Below are positions 42,801 to 53,560 of a DNA stretch of 64,000 bases, in pieces. Source of the DNA: Liolophura sinensis (taxonomy: Eukaryota; Mollusca; Polyplacophora; Chitonida; Chitonidae); the NCBI RefSeq assembly GCF_032854445.1, contig NC_088296.1, positions 6,065,435-6,129,434 on the forward strand, given 5' to 3'. Each line of letters begins with the position of its first letter. Positions within the stretch are counted from its first letter, which is position 1. The position numbers and the translations under genes are program-made. Under the pieces are notes generated by a model. That model had not been told where the DNA came from. It ran no database searches and was given only the letters and a program-made list of their open reading frames with translations.

Positions 42801-45800
42801 CACGGGAACCGGATATTTGGTCGCAGCTGTCCGAGTTTGAATCAGTTTACTTCAGTATGAACCGAATTAAATTTTCGGTTCTTTACGATTTCTTTAACCT
42901 AGTAAATTGCACTGGAATATGTTATTCTGTGATGACCTTTTCTGACCCCAGTGGAACTGGCGACGTTTCATAGGGTTTGTGTTACCTATCACACATTAGC
43001 CTGCTACATTTCATCATTGAAAATGCACACACATACAGACCTATGAATGTATTCGTTGATTTGACATTGAAACGAAAAATTTCAGGCAAAAAGTATAGAT
43101 GTGACGTAATTGATACCTTCTGGGTCACAACAGACCACTCTATAATTTGACCCTTAACACAATTTTACTCCGTTAGAAAAACTCGAATCCAGCTGTTTTC
43201 CTGGATAGTTTTAATGGTCTTTCATCAGATATATACTTTATTTTAGAGTGGTCTTTGCCATTAAACTTCAAATTCTGGTTGGGTTTGTCTAAAAAAAATT
43301 CACAACTTTAAATCCAGGAACTATGGCAACGTGAAAACAGAATGGTCGTTAATCACAGTTCACAGCACTCAACGCCCAGCGTGAACTGTGAATACCAACC
43401 ACTTTGTTTTCACGCTGCCATAGCTCGTTTAGTATTGCCATCAAATGTGCAAATCTGGTGTAAATTGAAGCCACAACTGATAATGAAAACTTACCCTACT
43501 TTTTGAGTGAACACGTTATTTAAAACTGAGAAACAAACAATATAAAATTACTTCATGCGCTTATATTTTTGTTATAGAAAGAAAGCGTCTATGAAAGACC
43601 CATGTAAGAGTTACGAATGAACAGATCACATTTGCTACATCAAAGAAGGTTTCATAGCTTTATATGTCATCTTGGAGTATACTCGGGATGCACAATACGC
43701 CGAGACGACACTAGAAAGTGTCTATGAAAAGAGCACACCAAAGAGAGCAAGAACAGATCAAATCGACTTCACGAAGGAAGGTTTATTATAAACTAAAGGA
43801 AGTTTTATAGGTCTTGAGGTATACTCAGGATGTCCTTACCAGCAGCAATCATTTCGTGTATTACTCCTTTAATGTGGGCATCGGTCAGCCAGCTACTTCC
43901 GGTCTCTGACCTTGACTCCTCTTGATGATGGAGAAGCGAATCAATCATACCTCTGGTGATGCCAGGGCTGTAGGTAGCCTGTTAAAAAGAAGCCAGGATA
44001 ACACGGTACGGATGTCGAGCCTACCTATCAAATTCAACTACAGGACTCATCCATAAAATAGGACATGCCCAATTTCATGTGACAACAACCTTCCGCAAGT
44101 TGCATAATCTGAGCGGTCTGTCATAGCGGACTGATAAAACTGAAATATTCTTACATTGTTTTAATGTTATTGTATGTTAAACACAGTATTTTGAATAATT
44201 CTAGACCAGTGACGTCCAATAAATTGCAATGAACAACACTGTTTTTTTACCTAGTTCGGCTTAAGCCGCGGGGTGCTAGGGGGTTGTAATTTGCTAGCAT
44301 TTATGCGTTGGCATGAACGGCCAGAATAAAACCCTGATTGAGGTAAATTGACAAGAGGCTGTATTTCACCCGTTACGTGTAACCATTTGCTCTCCATCAC
44401 ACTATTGTCGCTGCTCTGTTTTTTTTTTCTCTCTGTGCTATGCGTCTTAATTATATTGAGTACGATGTAAAACTACAATCAAATACGTAAATTGTGATGA
44501 AATAAACTGTCATCTTTCAATGCCACTTGTCGAATTCGACGAGTCAATACACCATACAGCACCATATGAACACGTCTAGAGTCTTAGTAGACTTTCCTTA
44601 CATTGCTTTTCATTTGGGCAGGATTGTATTTGGGGATTTGCTATATTTATCTGAACTTTGTCCTGGAAACTGTAAACTGACTGTAGAAACCAACCTACCT
44701 TACTTTCCTCAAAATAGTCGCAATTAAACTGATGTGCTGCGCGTTGGTTTTGTTGCGCAAGTCTTCCCGGGCCGAAGTTTAGTCTCTTGAAGAGGGGAAA
44801 AAAGTAAAAGAGGAGGGTGATGGCCGGGGAGCCGGCCTGGGTGGTCGTCTCGTCCAGGACTCGCACATTGGCCAGAATAGGCGAGTCGTAGTTGTAACGT
44901 TTGCCTTTCAGCTGACATAAGACAGACAAAACTATATAATACATGATTAATATACTGAAGAAATGACAGACTTTAAGGTAATATAGGACATACAGATGTT
45001 TGGTTCCAAAACTGCGGCCATAATTCTTCATAAACCGACTATTGCTGACTAGAACAGCTTGAACACCTTGAGATAACCCTTACTGCCTTGGCGCAAATCT
45101 TTTTATGGAATGGAATCGTCATCCAAATCTTTGTATGTATGTATGTATGTTTTGTATGTATGTAAGAATTGAACGGTGTGAATTTCATCCTGACTTTTCT
45201 GGCCTTACGTGGGAAAGTCTCTCAGCAACCTGCAGATGGTCGTGAGTTTTCTCAGGGTCCGTTTCCCTCTCACCATAATGAAGGCCGCCGTCGTATAAAA
45301 GTGAAATATTCTTGAGTACACAATAGTTCACCACTCCAGTTTTTGGAACTGATATATATTTTGTAAAGCATGTATACATATAAGCGTCAAGTCCGGCATT
45401 CATATACCATTTGTAGTCCGTAAAAGGCGTTCCAAGTCGATGTGAAATGCCCATGCCATTTCATCACTATGTAAGACGAGGCATGGGACATCGGAGTTTC
45501 CTTTGACTTCCCTTGATTCCATCTTTCTCAGGCTTTGATGGCAATAAATGCATTTTTGTGTGGTCATTACGATGACGACACGTACCAGTATATCCCACGT
45601 GATGACTGTTGTTCGTAGTTTGCTAAAGGCCGAATGTTTATCCAGGGTAATCCATGAGTATGGCAAGAAACAACAATCAAATAAATAAATGAATGTAAGT
45701 ATGGCAGAAAGCCAGAACATAAACAGAGCACGAGAAGACTCACCAGTATGGTCAGTATGTTGATAAGAGATGGATAAAGAATATCGTTTAAGTTTACGGA

Positions 45801-46289
45801 CTCTCCAGCATTTTCTAACCACTGTATCACATGAGTCAACTCGTCTTGGACTAATCTCTCCGTCTCGAGAAGGCCCTCTCCGTAGTGTTTCAGAATTTTG
45901 TGCAGGATTTTCCGACGCTTGAACAAAACCGAACCTGGTTGGAGGAAGCCCGTCATCAATGCAATGTGCTCGTTTATGGTGGGTGCTGGTGGGCGTCCAG
46001 CGAAACCATCTGCCAACGATGGGGAGCTGAAAGCTTCTCGAGCGACCTCGGCGGAGTTGAGAACCACGACAGTTTTCCCCATTATGTTGATGGTAACCAC
46101 GTCTCCCCAGGTCTTGGCCATCTTGGTGAAGAAGAAGTGGAACTCACTGAACAGCGCCCATGGGCAGCCGATGAGGGGTAGGCCCCGCGGGCCGGGAGGT
46201 AGACGCTGACCCAAGACGAGTTGGTTGATCAGGAACAAGCCTGAGAATATCAGAGTCAGGCCCAACAACACCCAAGTTATCAGCTCCAT
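39605..46289 (-). CDS. Cytochrome P450, CYP2-clan type, 6 exons, 504 aa
   Basis: This is a membrane-bound haem monooxygenase of the endoplasmic reticulum. The substrate cannot be inferred. Exons are 46289-45744, 44911-44699, 43978-43840, 42614-42349, 41740-41613 and 39827-39605. GT-AG junctions with phases 0,0,1,0,2 yield 504 codons plus stop, the normal length. Visible are an N-terminal membrane anchor (about residues 5-22), the hinge PPGPRG (31-36), ExxR as Glu356-Arg359 (ILELLRY), PERF (411-414), and the haem loop [12 protein letters not shown] with Cys442. The I-helix reads AAGVLTT (298-304), where the family normally has A-G-x-D/E-T; Leu302 replaces the acid. All other invariant residues are intact, so it looks like a working gene with altered oxygen chemistry rather than a pseudogene. 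The start has a good context (TACCATGG). A splice acceptor 38 bp upstream suggests a 5' UTR intron. Confidence 0.94.
39870..40075 (-). repeat. Repeat family B, inverted copy in P450 intron 5
   Basis: This includes 'gcatcaaaacagacacacg', 'gcgttcctggtcgaaaagcc' and 'attcaaatcgtgtaccatgc' in reverse. Confidence 0.6.
40440..40790 (+). repeat. Repeat family B, long copy in P450 intron 5
   Basis: One of the most complete copies, from 'ggggctgtatcttcatcgtgttg' through 'gttatcgacaactgatattct' to 'ggctggtatacaaatg'. Confidence 0.7.
41101..41399. repeat. 50-bp minisatellite, six copies, P450 intron 5
   Basis: Six tandem copies of a 50-bp unit ('ctcacgtgtcacaattctcc', 'tgatgttgacctaatagag', 'atcgtagtag') are almost identical. 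Each contains a CACGTG E-box-like word (CACATG in one copy). Confidence 0.95.
41613..41740 (-). CDS. P450 exon 5
   Basis: This encodes [20 protein letters not shown], the PERF region. It ends in phase 2 (AA|GTAACA), making Asn431 with exon 6. Confidence 0.92.
41820..41965 (-). repeat. Repeat family B fragment, P450 intron 4
   Basis: This includes 'gttccaagccgataaccgcaag' and 'tccatttccaaaacaacg' in reverse. Confidence 0.5.
42134..42255 (+). repeat. MetaSINE-like 3' fragment, P450 intron 4
   Basis: This includes 'ggtttccaccatccac', 'gaccgccatcgcgtgag' and 'acccttgagtacgatg', followed by an (AAATA)n tail. Confidence 0.7.
42349..42614 (-). CDS. P450 exon 4
   Basis: This completes the I-helix (VLTTGSAL) and contains the ExxR helix and the YVIPKDTM strand. 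The donor ATG|GTACGG is chosen over a site 5 bp on because only it joins exon 5 in frame. Confidence 0.92.
43321..43423. repeat. Imperfect palindrome in P450 intron 3
   Basis: Arms 43321-43346 and 43398-43423 pair over 26 bp with 3 mismatches. An inner pair (43354-43363 and 43381-43390) is perfect over 10 bp. It could be the core of a small inverted-repeat element or a hairpin in the pre-mRNA. Confidence 0.8.
43840..43978 (-). CDS. P450 exon 3
   Basis: This encodes [15 protein letters not shown] and the start of the I-helix (HEMIAAG). The acceptor is AACAG|GCTA and the donor CTG|GTAAGG, phase 1. Confidence 0.9.
44170..44440 (-). repeat. Foldback repeat family A, inverted copy, P450 intron 2
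   Basis: This includes 'ctagaccagtgacgtccaat', 'agggggttgtaatttgctagc', 'gtatttcacccgttacgtg' and 'catcacactattgtcgctgctctg'. Confidence 0.65.
44699..44911 (-). CDS. P450 exon 2
   Basis: 71 codons starting LKGKRYNY. The acceptor is GTCAG|CTGA. Two donors are possible; AAG|GTAGGT is chosen because it keeps phase 0 with exon 3. Confidence 0.9.
45200..45325 (+). repeat. MetaSINE-like 3' fragment, P450 intron 1
   Basis: This includes 'cttacgtgggaaagtctctcagcaacctgc', 'ccataatgaaggccgccgtcg' and 'gaaatattcttgagtac'. A further piece of the tail lies at 45630-45695, in the same intron. Confidence 0.75.
45744..46289 (-). CDS. P450 exon 1
   Basis: 182 codons: membrane anchor, proline hinge and first helices, with FAGRPP (96-101). 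It ends LINILTIL, phase 0, at donor CTG|GTGAGT. Confidence 0.94.
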
Positions 46290-46327
46290 GGTAGATATGG
46301 AAACTCAGCTCACACAAACTGACCCTG
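46290..46327 (-). promoter_or_regulatory. Probable 5' UTR segment and splice acceptor of the P450 gene
   Basis: TATTTTACAG|GGTCAG on the minus strand looks like a 3' splice site (first exon base about 46325). If so, the promoter and a non-coding first exon lie further right, perhaps beyond the 27-bp minisatellite. Confidence 0.4.
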
Positions 46328-46489
46328 TAAAATACCGTACACAAAGACATGAGGGAATGAGCTAGGGAACGGGATGTGTATTTGGCCGCAAAACTTGCAG
46401 GACTTGAAGGTTACTGAGTTCATACAATGACATATAAAATCAACGTGTTCGTCTATTGGAAAAATAGAACGGAAGTAAGCATGATTGTG

Positions 46490-47190
46490 TGATCATACCA
46501 TCTATCATATACATCCCTATTGTCCGGTGGGCCGTTTGTATCAGTACCTCTCGATGGCCCTTGTGTACCGTACCTCCCTGTGGCTCGTATGTATCACTAC
46601 TGCCCGATGGCCCGTGTGTACCCTTACCTCCCGGTGACCCTTGTGCATCCCTATCCCCCGGTGCCCGTGTGCACCATAATGTTTCGTGGATTGTGTGTAT
46701 TCCTGCCTCCCGTGTGTACCCCTGTCTTCCGGTAACCCGTATGTATCCCTATATCCTTACCTCCCAGTAACCCATGCTTATCCCTATGTCCCGGTGACCG
46801 ATCTCTATCCTTACTGCCCGGTAGTCCATGTCTGTCCATACATCCCGGTAGCCCGTGTGAATCCCTCCATCCCGGTAACCCGTATGTATCCCTATATCCT
46901 TACCTCCTAGTAGCCCGTGCTTATCCCTATGTCCCGGTGACCGATCTCTATCCTTACTGCCCGGTAACCCATCCTACATCCAGGTAACCCGTGTGTATCC
47001 CTGTCTCTCGGTGACTGGTACATATCCCTACTGCCCCGTAAACCGTGTGTATCCCCACTATTCCTGGTGGCCCATGTGTGTCCTTACCTCCTGGTGACCC
47101 TTGTATAACCTACCTCCCGGCGAAACGTATGTATGCCCGTGCATCACACTAGGTGGCCACTCTGTACCCCTACCTCCTGTTCCGGACGGC
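46490..47190. repeat. Degenerate minisatellite, unit about 27 bp, upstream of P450
   Basis: A CT-rich array ('ggtgacc...tgtatccctacctcccggt' type units of about 27 bp, some of 36) runs for about 700 bp. A block of about 95 bp at about 46732 recurs at about 46875, a higher-order duplication. Frames through it are not genes. Confidence 0.85.
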
Positions 47191-47642
47191 TGGAGCATGA
47201 CATATTTTTGAATCTACCATGAATGCCGCATGTATGGGATATGTTCCACTAACCTGGGCCTGTATACAGCTGCATAAAATTTCCGTATCAGTGAATACGT
47301 TTTACACAGATACCTGTATTCGGTTCCAGCTCATCACCAGTCTAGCTGATACCAAACTTTGTACGTCATAACGATTAAGGTATATAGCTACATATATATA
47401 AGCTGCTCCTCGAAGCCCTTATGGCATGTATACGGTTTTCCATTCAAGAATATACAAACCCGATTATTAAGGTTCCGCAGAAAATGTGAAACAGATATTT
47501 ACATTTTGCAGACCAATGCATATCGTATTATGCACAAAGTCTTAACCCTTTCACACATTTAATGTATGACGGGTTTGTTTTACATGGTTATAATTGTCAA
47601 ATATGTATTTAAATGTATCCCAGCGGTGATCGAGGCCATGTC

Positions 47643-47832
47643 ATATCTGTCCTATTTTCATGTGGACATGATTAAATATCTGTCCTATTTTTATGTGTAC
47701 ATGATTAAATATCTGTCCTTTTTTCATGTGTACATGATTAAATATCTGTCCTATTTTCATGTGTACATAATTAAATATTTTCATGTGTACATGATTGAAT
47801 GTCTGTCCTATTTTAATGCGTACATGATTAAA
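47643..47832. repeat. 33-bp minisatellite, about 6 copies
   Basis: The unit is 'tatctgtcctattttcatgt' followed by 'gtacatgattaaa', with one shortened copy. Confidence 0.9.
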
Positions 47833-48286
47833 CTCCCAAATACGCTTTTACAACAGTAAATTTCTTTCTGTGTGATAGCTGTTTACATCTCAGAAGGTTA
47901 ACCATCCTGGTAGGCTATGCAAATGGGCCCATATCGCGGTGAAAACATCTATTTGCTGTTGTAACCCGGGAGTGCTCGTGAGTTAAACGCACACATACAT
48001 ATAAAGACATGTTGTTTTTTCAACGGAAGAAGAAAGTACACGACTTTAGATTGCGCTGATAACGGCGGGATGGAGTTTCGAGAGTTCCCCATTTTGTTCC
48101 GTTTTCACTGTCAGTTCAATGCGTAGTATAGCTAGTCATGGAGTTTGTACATGCCGTTTGTACTTTTGCGGATACGAGGATGATGTAAGCATTACAACAT
48201 ATTTTTTAAAAGCAATAAACAACTGTCAAACCCACTAGAAATTCTCACGAGATCAAATGAGAAGTTTAATATCAAGGGAGACTTAC

Positions 48287-48503
48287 CTGGTTGTGTGAAC
48301 CCACCATGGGGAACTGCTGCCGTGGTGTTTCTGTGAGAATGTGTCCACATGGCAGCCTCCTTGTGTGTTAACCCTTCGGCAAGCATACCATCCGTCTGAT
48401 TATGTTCGTTTAACGCATTCTTGGCATGACGCCGAAAAGCCGTTAAGTCTGAATGGGTGAACGTTTGCAATGACAAGGCCAACGAATTTTGGCTCGGTTT
48501 CAT
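48287..48503 (-). CDS. Orphan exon of unknown function
   Basis: An ATG at 48503 opens 72 codons that run into a very good donor, CCAG|GTAAGT (phase 1). The peptide has no motif I recognise; it is polar, with HSDLTAFRRHAKNAL near residues 17-31. It could be the first coding exon of an unseen gene. It could also be a non-coding leader exon of the P450 gene: joined to the acceptor at 46325, the frame would hit a stop after a few codons, making it an upstream ORF. Confidence 0.3.
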
Positions 48504-49029
48504 TTGTTTCTATATGCTTTTTCATAGCCCACATGAATCAGTTTTAATGTAAACGATTAATGAACTGAATTCTCAAAAGGAAGGAACGCTTGCGGTGCAT
48601 GTAGGCAGTGACACAACAGCATAATACACCGTCTGGTGATAATGCTGCACCGTGTTGTAACTATGTGACAAAACATATATGAATATCCAGACTGGTTCCC
48701 AAGCTACTTACGTCTTTCGGTCGTGGGTTATACGCTATACGATGTACAAGTTGGTTCTGTTACATATGAACCTGCATAAATTCACATCCTGTATCAACGT
48801 ACGGCATTTAGGCCTGTTAACCTGCTGGGTAGTGTTAAGTGTTTTGACTGTAGGTTTAGATTAGCAATCGCAGCCCGTCAGATCTGTGGCCGATTAGATA
48901 TAGCACCGTTTTATTACACGCGTGACCTACATAGGTTCTAAACTGTGGGCCAAATAGCATCTGACTTGCTGTTTGTTTGCTTTTATACTATAATGTTTGT
49001 TGTATGACACAATATATAATATACCAGGC
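48504..49029. other. Spacer, nothing recognised
   Basis: No gene, repeat family or RNA signature was identified. Confidence 0.4.
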
Positions 49030-49480
49030 CCTGTGTTAATTGTTATCGACAACTGATATTCTAGCATGGTACAGAGTCTGAAAACGTATTTCACTCAGCC
49101 CCCTGGAACATACCTTGCGTCTTTCCAGCATCATTGAAAACTGTTGACTTCTCTGCTTCTCTGTGCATGATGTCGTCCTATTTTCGTACTTTCTTGGTTT
49201 GTGTTATATGAGCCGTTGCAATCAAAACGCAACTGAGATACATATTTTGTCATCGACAACTGATATTCTAACATGGTACTCAATTTGAATACGGATTTCT
49301 CTCAGTCGCGTAAAACATACCTGACGCCGTGTCTGCTTTGTATACTTTCTTTCTCCTGTGGTGGTTTGTGTTATACGCGTTTTGTTAATTGGCACCGCGA
49401 TTATTGATCTGTGACGTCCTTATTGGTTGATGGCAGTCATAAGAATGTCTGCTTCGATACATAGATAGATATTTTTTCTG
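49030..49480 (+). repeat. Two family B copies in tandem
   Basis: Family B blocks occur twice in the same direction (49040-49210 and 49210-49460). 'cgacaactgatattcta' appears at both about 49048 and 49256. Confidence 0.7.
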
Positions 49481-49904
49481 ACGCGCTTCCTATCTGTGAA
49501 TCAACCCTTTGTCTGGAATGTCGAGGCCATGTTAGAGCAAACACGATGTCGCCTCATTCGTACCGCATAGGATCTTTTAGTTCAGACAACTCGTTGAGTT
49601 TAGTAAATATGCTGTAGGCTGGAATTACTGTCCACGTGGTTTCATTTTCCAAATCTACCCGTAACTTCTGTTTTCTCTTGTAACTGTTTCGCCTACTTTC
49701 TTAGCACATTAGCCTTTATAAATGGTGGTGTTCAAAGTGATTCCTTGATGGACAAACACGCGAGGGATTTTTTAAAAAATCAGCTCTCCTATTCTGAGTT
49801 TAATTTATATCATAGGGGTAATTTGGATTTTTCTTAAAGTATATGGTTAACTACAAAGCAGCCTTTCCGCTCACGGCCAAGTTATTCAAATTTGTATACT
49901 TAAC

Positions 49905-50040
49905 ATATCGAAGTGGGAAGGTCTGCAGATGGCCGTGGGTCTCCTCCGGGCTATGCCTGGTTTCCTCCCGCCATATTACTGGTAGACGTCCCTTAAGTGA
50001 CAGTCTTCCGTACAGTGTAAAATAATCTATCAAATATATA
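49905..50040 (+). repeat. MetaSINE-like 3' fragment
   Basis: This includes 'cgaagtgggaaggtctgc', 'ggctatgcctggtttcctcccgcc' and 'caaatatataaa'. It is diverged. Confidence 0.65.
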
Positions 50041-51589
50041 AAGGTACAAAATGTAACAATTGTAGTCAACGAGTTCTTGTTCCTATGGATAAAATTTTTT
50101 GTTCAGAAACGATTTGAAATCTTCATGTACTCTAGCGTCAGGATTTACCAAGGTGGAAACAAATACACACTTTATGCATTCTGCAGCAGACGACATTGTT
50201 AAAAAAAAGTCCATTGGTTACCAGTAGACTTTTTTAAACTTTTACACTTTGGCATCTTGTGTCTAGAATAACACCGTTCTTTAAATGCTTACATTCTCGC
50301 CCATGTAGTTGAGGAGTGAGGTAACTCCTCACTCCGGAGTTACGGAGGCAAGGGGCCTCAAATGTGTGGGATTGACATTAAGGAACATTAATCTCTGTTT
50401 CATGCGCATTAAAACTTCCCTTCACATTTTAAATTTCTAACAAGGTCTTAAATCTTAAATCACACGCACACATATTAAAAGAAAATCAGCTGTTTGACCG
50501 CTCTAGTGGACATATCATATGTTTTCTATAAAACACCAATGTTTCGGAGGGGACGTTGAAAATGATTTACTGAAAGCGTCAATGTTATATACAAGATCCC
50601 AGCCAATGTTTTAACAAAAACTTATACGGGTATACACGTAAACCGATAAGACGTCTCCGTTCAAATAAAAACAGCAAGGCGTTTGCACATTAATGCCTGT
50701 GTTTTTTTTTTATAAATACACGTCATGCGTCGTTAATATTTGCAGTAGCATAAACTGATGTCAACCGAATTATCCTACAAATTAATTAACCTGTTCTTAG
50801 GTTAGCCCAACCAAGGCTAATCTGTGACAATAACGCAAATTGACAAAAAAGAACATTTTAAGGGTACTGGCGATTAGTACCCTATTAACCCTTCCAATTT
50901 TCGAATATAATTTTGTGTAGGTTTTTTTTTCTCTGCCAACCTGTCATTTTTGGCATTCAGGTGCATACTTGGTATCAAATGACTGAAATGGTCTAGACTT
51001 TGGGTAGGTAGGAGTTTTAATTATGAAAGTGAAATTCTGGGTGAGAGGAAACAAGGAGACAGGCGCAGATGAGGCTGTGAGTGACGGCCCCTTGACCTCG
51101 CTAGGCGCCTCTCCCAGCTTCTGGCGTAGAAAGGTTCAGATTGGTATGGTGATCCTATGTCACGATTTTTAGGGCAGAACAAGGTATGCATTAAGACGTT
51201 TTGGGCACAGAGTATTTGGGCACAGCACTGAGTTACAGATTAACAGGGTTCTGAGGCCACCCTACTGCAGCTGCCTTCTCGATCTGTTTAGCTTTCTCGC
51301 GTGATCGGTGTGGCCACTGAAGATATCATTCAAGAGGGATAATTCTTAGATTCGGTTAAACATCTGTTTGCACATTGGTTGATACAGGTTATGACCTCAA
51401 TGTCAGTTTTTTTGAGGCAGCATGGGCGGGGCGGGCTCACTCACTGCTGTGGCATAGAGTTGGAACAGGTGGTTATTTTTTCATAAATAGACGTGATTGC
51501 TATTTTGGTTCGGCCAGCCCCACAACACGTTAGTGAATTAAATTCTGTGCGTCAGACATTTGTATACGGTAAGCTAGATAAAAGAGCGG
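50041..51589. other. Long spacer with one hairpin
   Basis: No gene was recognised over about 1.5 kb. 50313-50343 contains two overlapping perfect inverted repeats (see findings). Confidence 0.4.
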
Positions 51590-52025
51590 TGCAAAAAGGA
51601 GACATATGACTGAAAAATTGATACGTAGGACGTTAAATCCCAAGCACTCACTCACAGTTTATCCACTGAGCGATACTAATACCGTTATCAAGCATAGAGT
51701 TCAATCATCAATAGCTGATTATCAATTGTGGATTTCAACATGTCTTTTCAAGTCTCGGTTCGCCTAGTCATTGTTTATTGTTAATCTATTGTATGTTTCA
51801 TCTGTTGTATTGCTTCACAGGCTCAATAAAGAACGTAGATCTCTGGACGACTGAGTTTCCAGACGTCCGAGTGAGTGAGTGAGTGCTTTTCGTTTAACGT
51901 ACTAACATTTTTTTTTCAGTTATGCGAGTCCTTAGAATGCATGTAATGTACCTTGTTGTGTGAGTTTCAGTCTTTTATCTAGTGCTGCTTCACCGAGACG
52001 ACTCACCGAGGTAAGCCGCCAGACG
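51590..52025. repeat. Two SINE-B fragments, inverted and forward
   Basis: 51590-51660 is the inverted end ('gcggtgcaaaaaggag', 'gacgttaaatcccaagcactcactcac'). 51865-52025 is forward ('gagtgagtgagtgcttttcgtttaacg', 'tgctgcttcaccgagacg'). The spacer between them has no gene. Confidence 0.6.
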
Positions 52026-52339
52026 ACCGAAACCGGGTTATTAATACTCTTTCGACCAATTAAAATGAATGGAAAACACACGGCGCCTTTAACTTATAAA
52101 TATTGAAAATTTGTGTGTTAAGAAGGAACTCTTTTGAACAGGGATTGAAAGTATACGCCCTATGTTAAATACATCAATACCAGCCCGCACTCACGCTGAC
52201 ACAGGCTTACGTCTAGCAAATGACCAGGGTGGGGAGGAGTGTGGCGTGCCTGCTGACAGGGCGCCATAATCCCACAGCCAATCAGAATGCTCCTATTCCC
52301 CGACCTGAGCGGTTCGCGCTGGTGGTGTTCCTAAAATAG

Positions 52340-52674
52340 TAGAATCCGCCTGAAATGTATACATCTCAAAACTCATCGCACTGATCACGGACAAAAACGG
52401 TCGTGGCTACCCCAAAGGGAAACCTCATTCTTTGAGCTATAGGCGACGGTCATCCCGTCTGGGTTTAAAGCCGTTTACAGACTATACCCAACGCCGGCGA
52501 CCAAAGCCCACCAAATGTGATGAACGACCGAAAAACCGCGCAGACGGGTATTTTGCGTCAGGCCGTGTTACAAGAACTCCGAAGGTGCCGTCAGCCACAA
52601 GCACCGTCTTTTCAAGGCTCATTTTTTTAAAATCCAAACGCCACTTTTCAGGGCCAACCATATCACGAAATTAG
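52340..52674 (+). other. Basic open frame next to a CCAAT-like motif
   Basis: An open frame without an early Met encodes an Arg/Lys-rich stretch (YRRRSSRLG, TQRRRPKPTK) with local GC above the surroundings. A CCAAT element (52279-52284 region, 'agccaatcag') lies upstream. No domain is recognised and no convincing partner exon was found, so it may be an unknown first exon or chance. Confidence 0.2.
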
Positions 52675-52699
52675 CACGCTCTTGAGATCGTGTGCCTAT

Positions 52700-52855
52700 A
52701 ATCATTTATTTATTTGATTGGTGTTTTACGCCGTACTCAAGAATATTTCACTTATACGACGGCGGCCAGCATTATGGTGAGAGGAAACCTGACAGAGCCC
52801 AGGAGAAACCCACGACCATCCGCAGGTTGCTGGCAAACCTTTCCATTTACTTGTA
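52700..52855 (-). repeat. MetaSINE-like 3' half
   Basis: This inverted copy runs 'gattggtgttttacgccgtactcaag' to 'cgcaggttgctggcaaacc'. Confidence 0.85.
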
Positions 52856-53399
52856 TGCCCGTATACATTTGGCCTGATGATGTGTTGTAAACCATTATCA
52901 GATTTTGTTCTGCTTGTAAATGCGTGGCCAATCGCATGTTTAGTTTTTCATATTGACAGACAAACATCTTTAACCTCTTTATATTTTTGTGAATATACGT
53001 ACTCATTGTTCAATATAGAAGGAACTATTCCCTCACATGTGACGTTTGTTAATGATCTTATTATATTTCTCCACTTTGAAACCACGTTTTGTGAAAAGGA
53101 AGAGCTGATTGTTGCATAGTTCGTAAGGTACTTTTTACGAGAGACGCGTGTTCAAATCCGGTTTTGGATAGGGAATTTATAGATTTTCCCGCTCTCACTG
53201 TTCATTGGTCCACTTGCAACGATTGTAAAGTCCAACATTCGTTGTAGACCATTTGTTGCCTACCAGTATGATGTGCACATCAAAGCTACGTGGGAACGTT
53301 TGTCAGAAACTTGCCACATTTCAGTGATTTACCTGGACATGCGCTGAAAAGATTCTTTGCGCTGTTTATCGTTTGTTTAAAACGACTTGTCCTCTACCA

Positions 53400-53560
53400 T
53401 TATGGCGTGCGTAATGCGTTGGAAAGCCGGTCAGCAACGCGTCAAAGATTCCCCGCTTTCCACCGTCCATTAAACTGACAGCTATGGTACAAGTGAAAAG
53501 TTCTTTAGTATGGGGCAAAACAACAAAAAATAAGTAAACAAATAAATAATCCCACACTTT
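53400..53560 (+). repeat. MetaSINE-like, strongly diverged
   Basis: This includes 'ccgctttccaccgtccatt', 'ggtacaagtgaaaagttctttagtatgggg' and an A-rich tail with 'aaataaat'. Confidence 0.6.

Noticed and set aside
46489-46910. Overlapping frames rich in Pro, Val, Tyr and Cys upstream of the P450
   Set aside because: They come from the 27-bp minisatellite.
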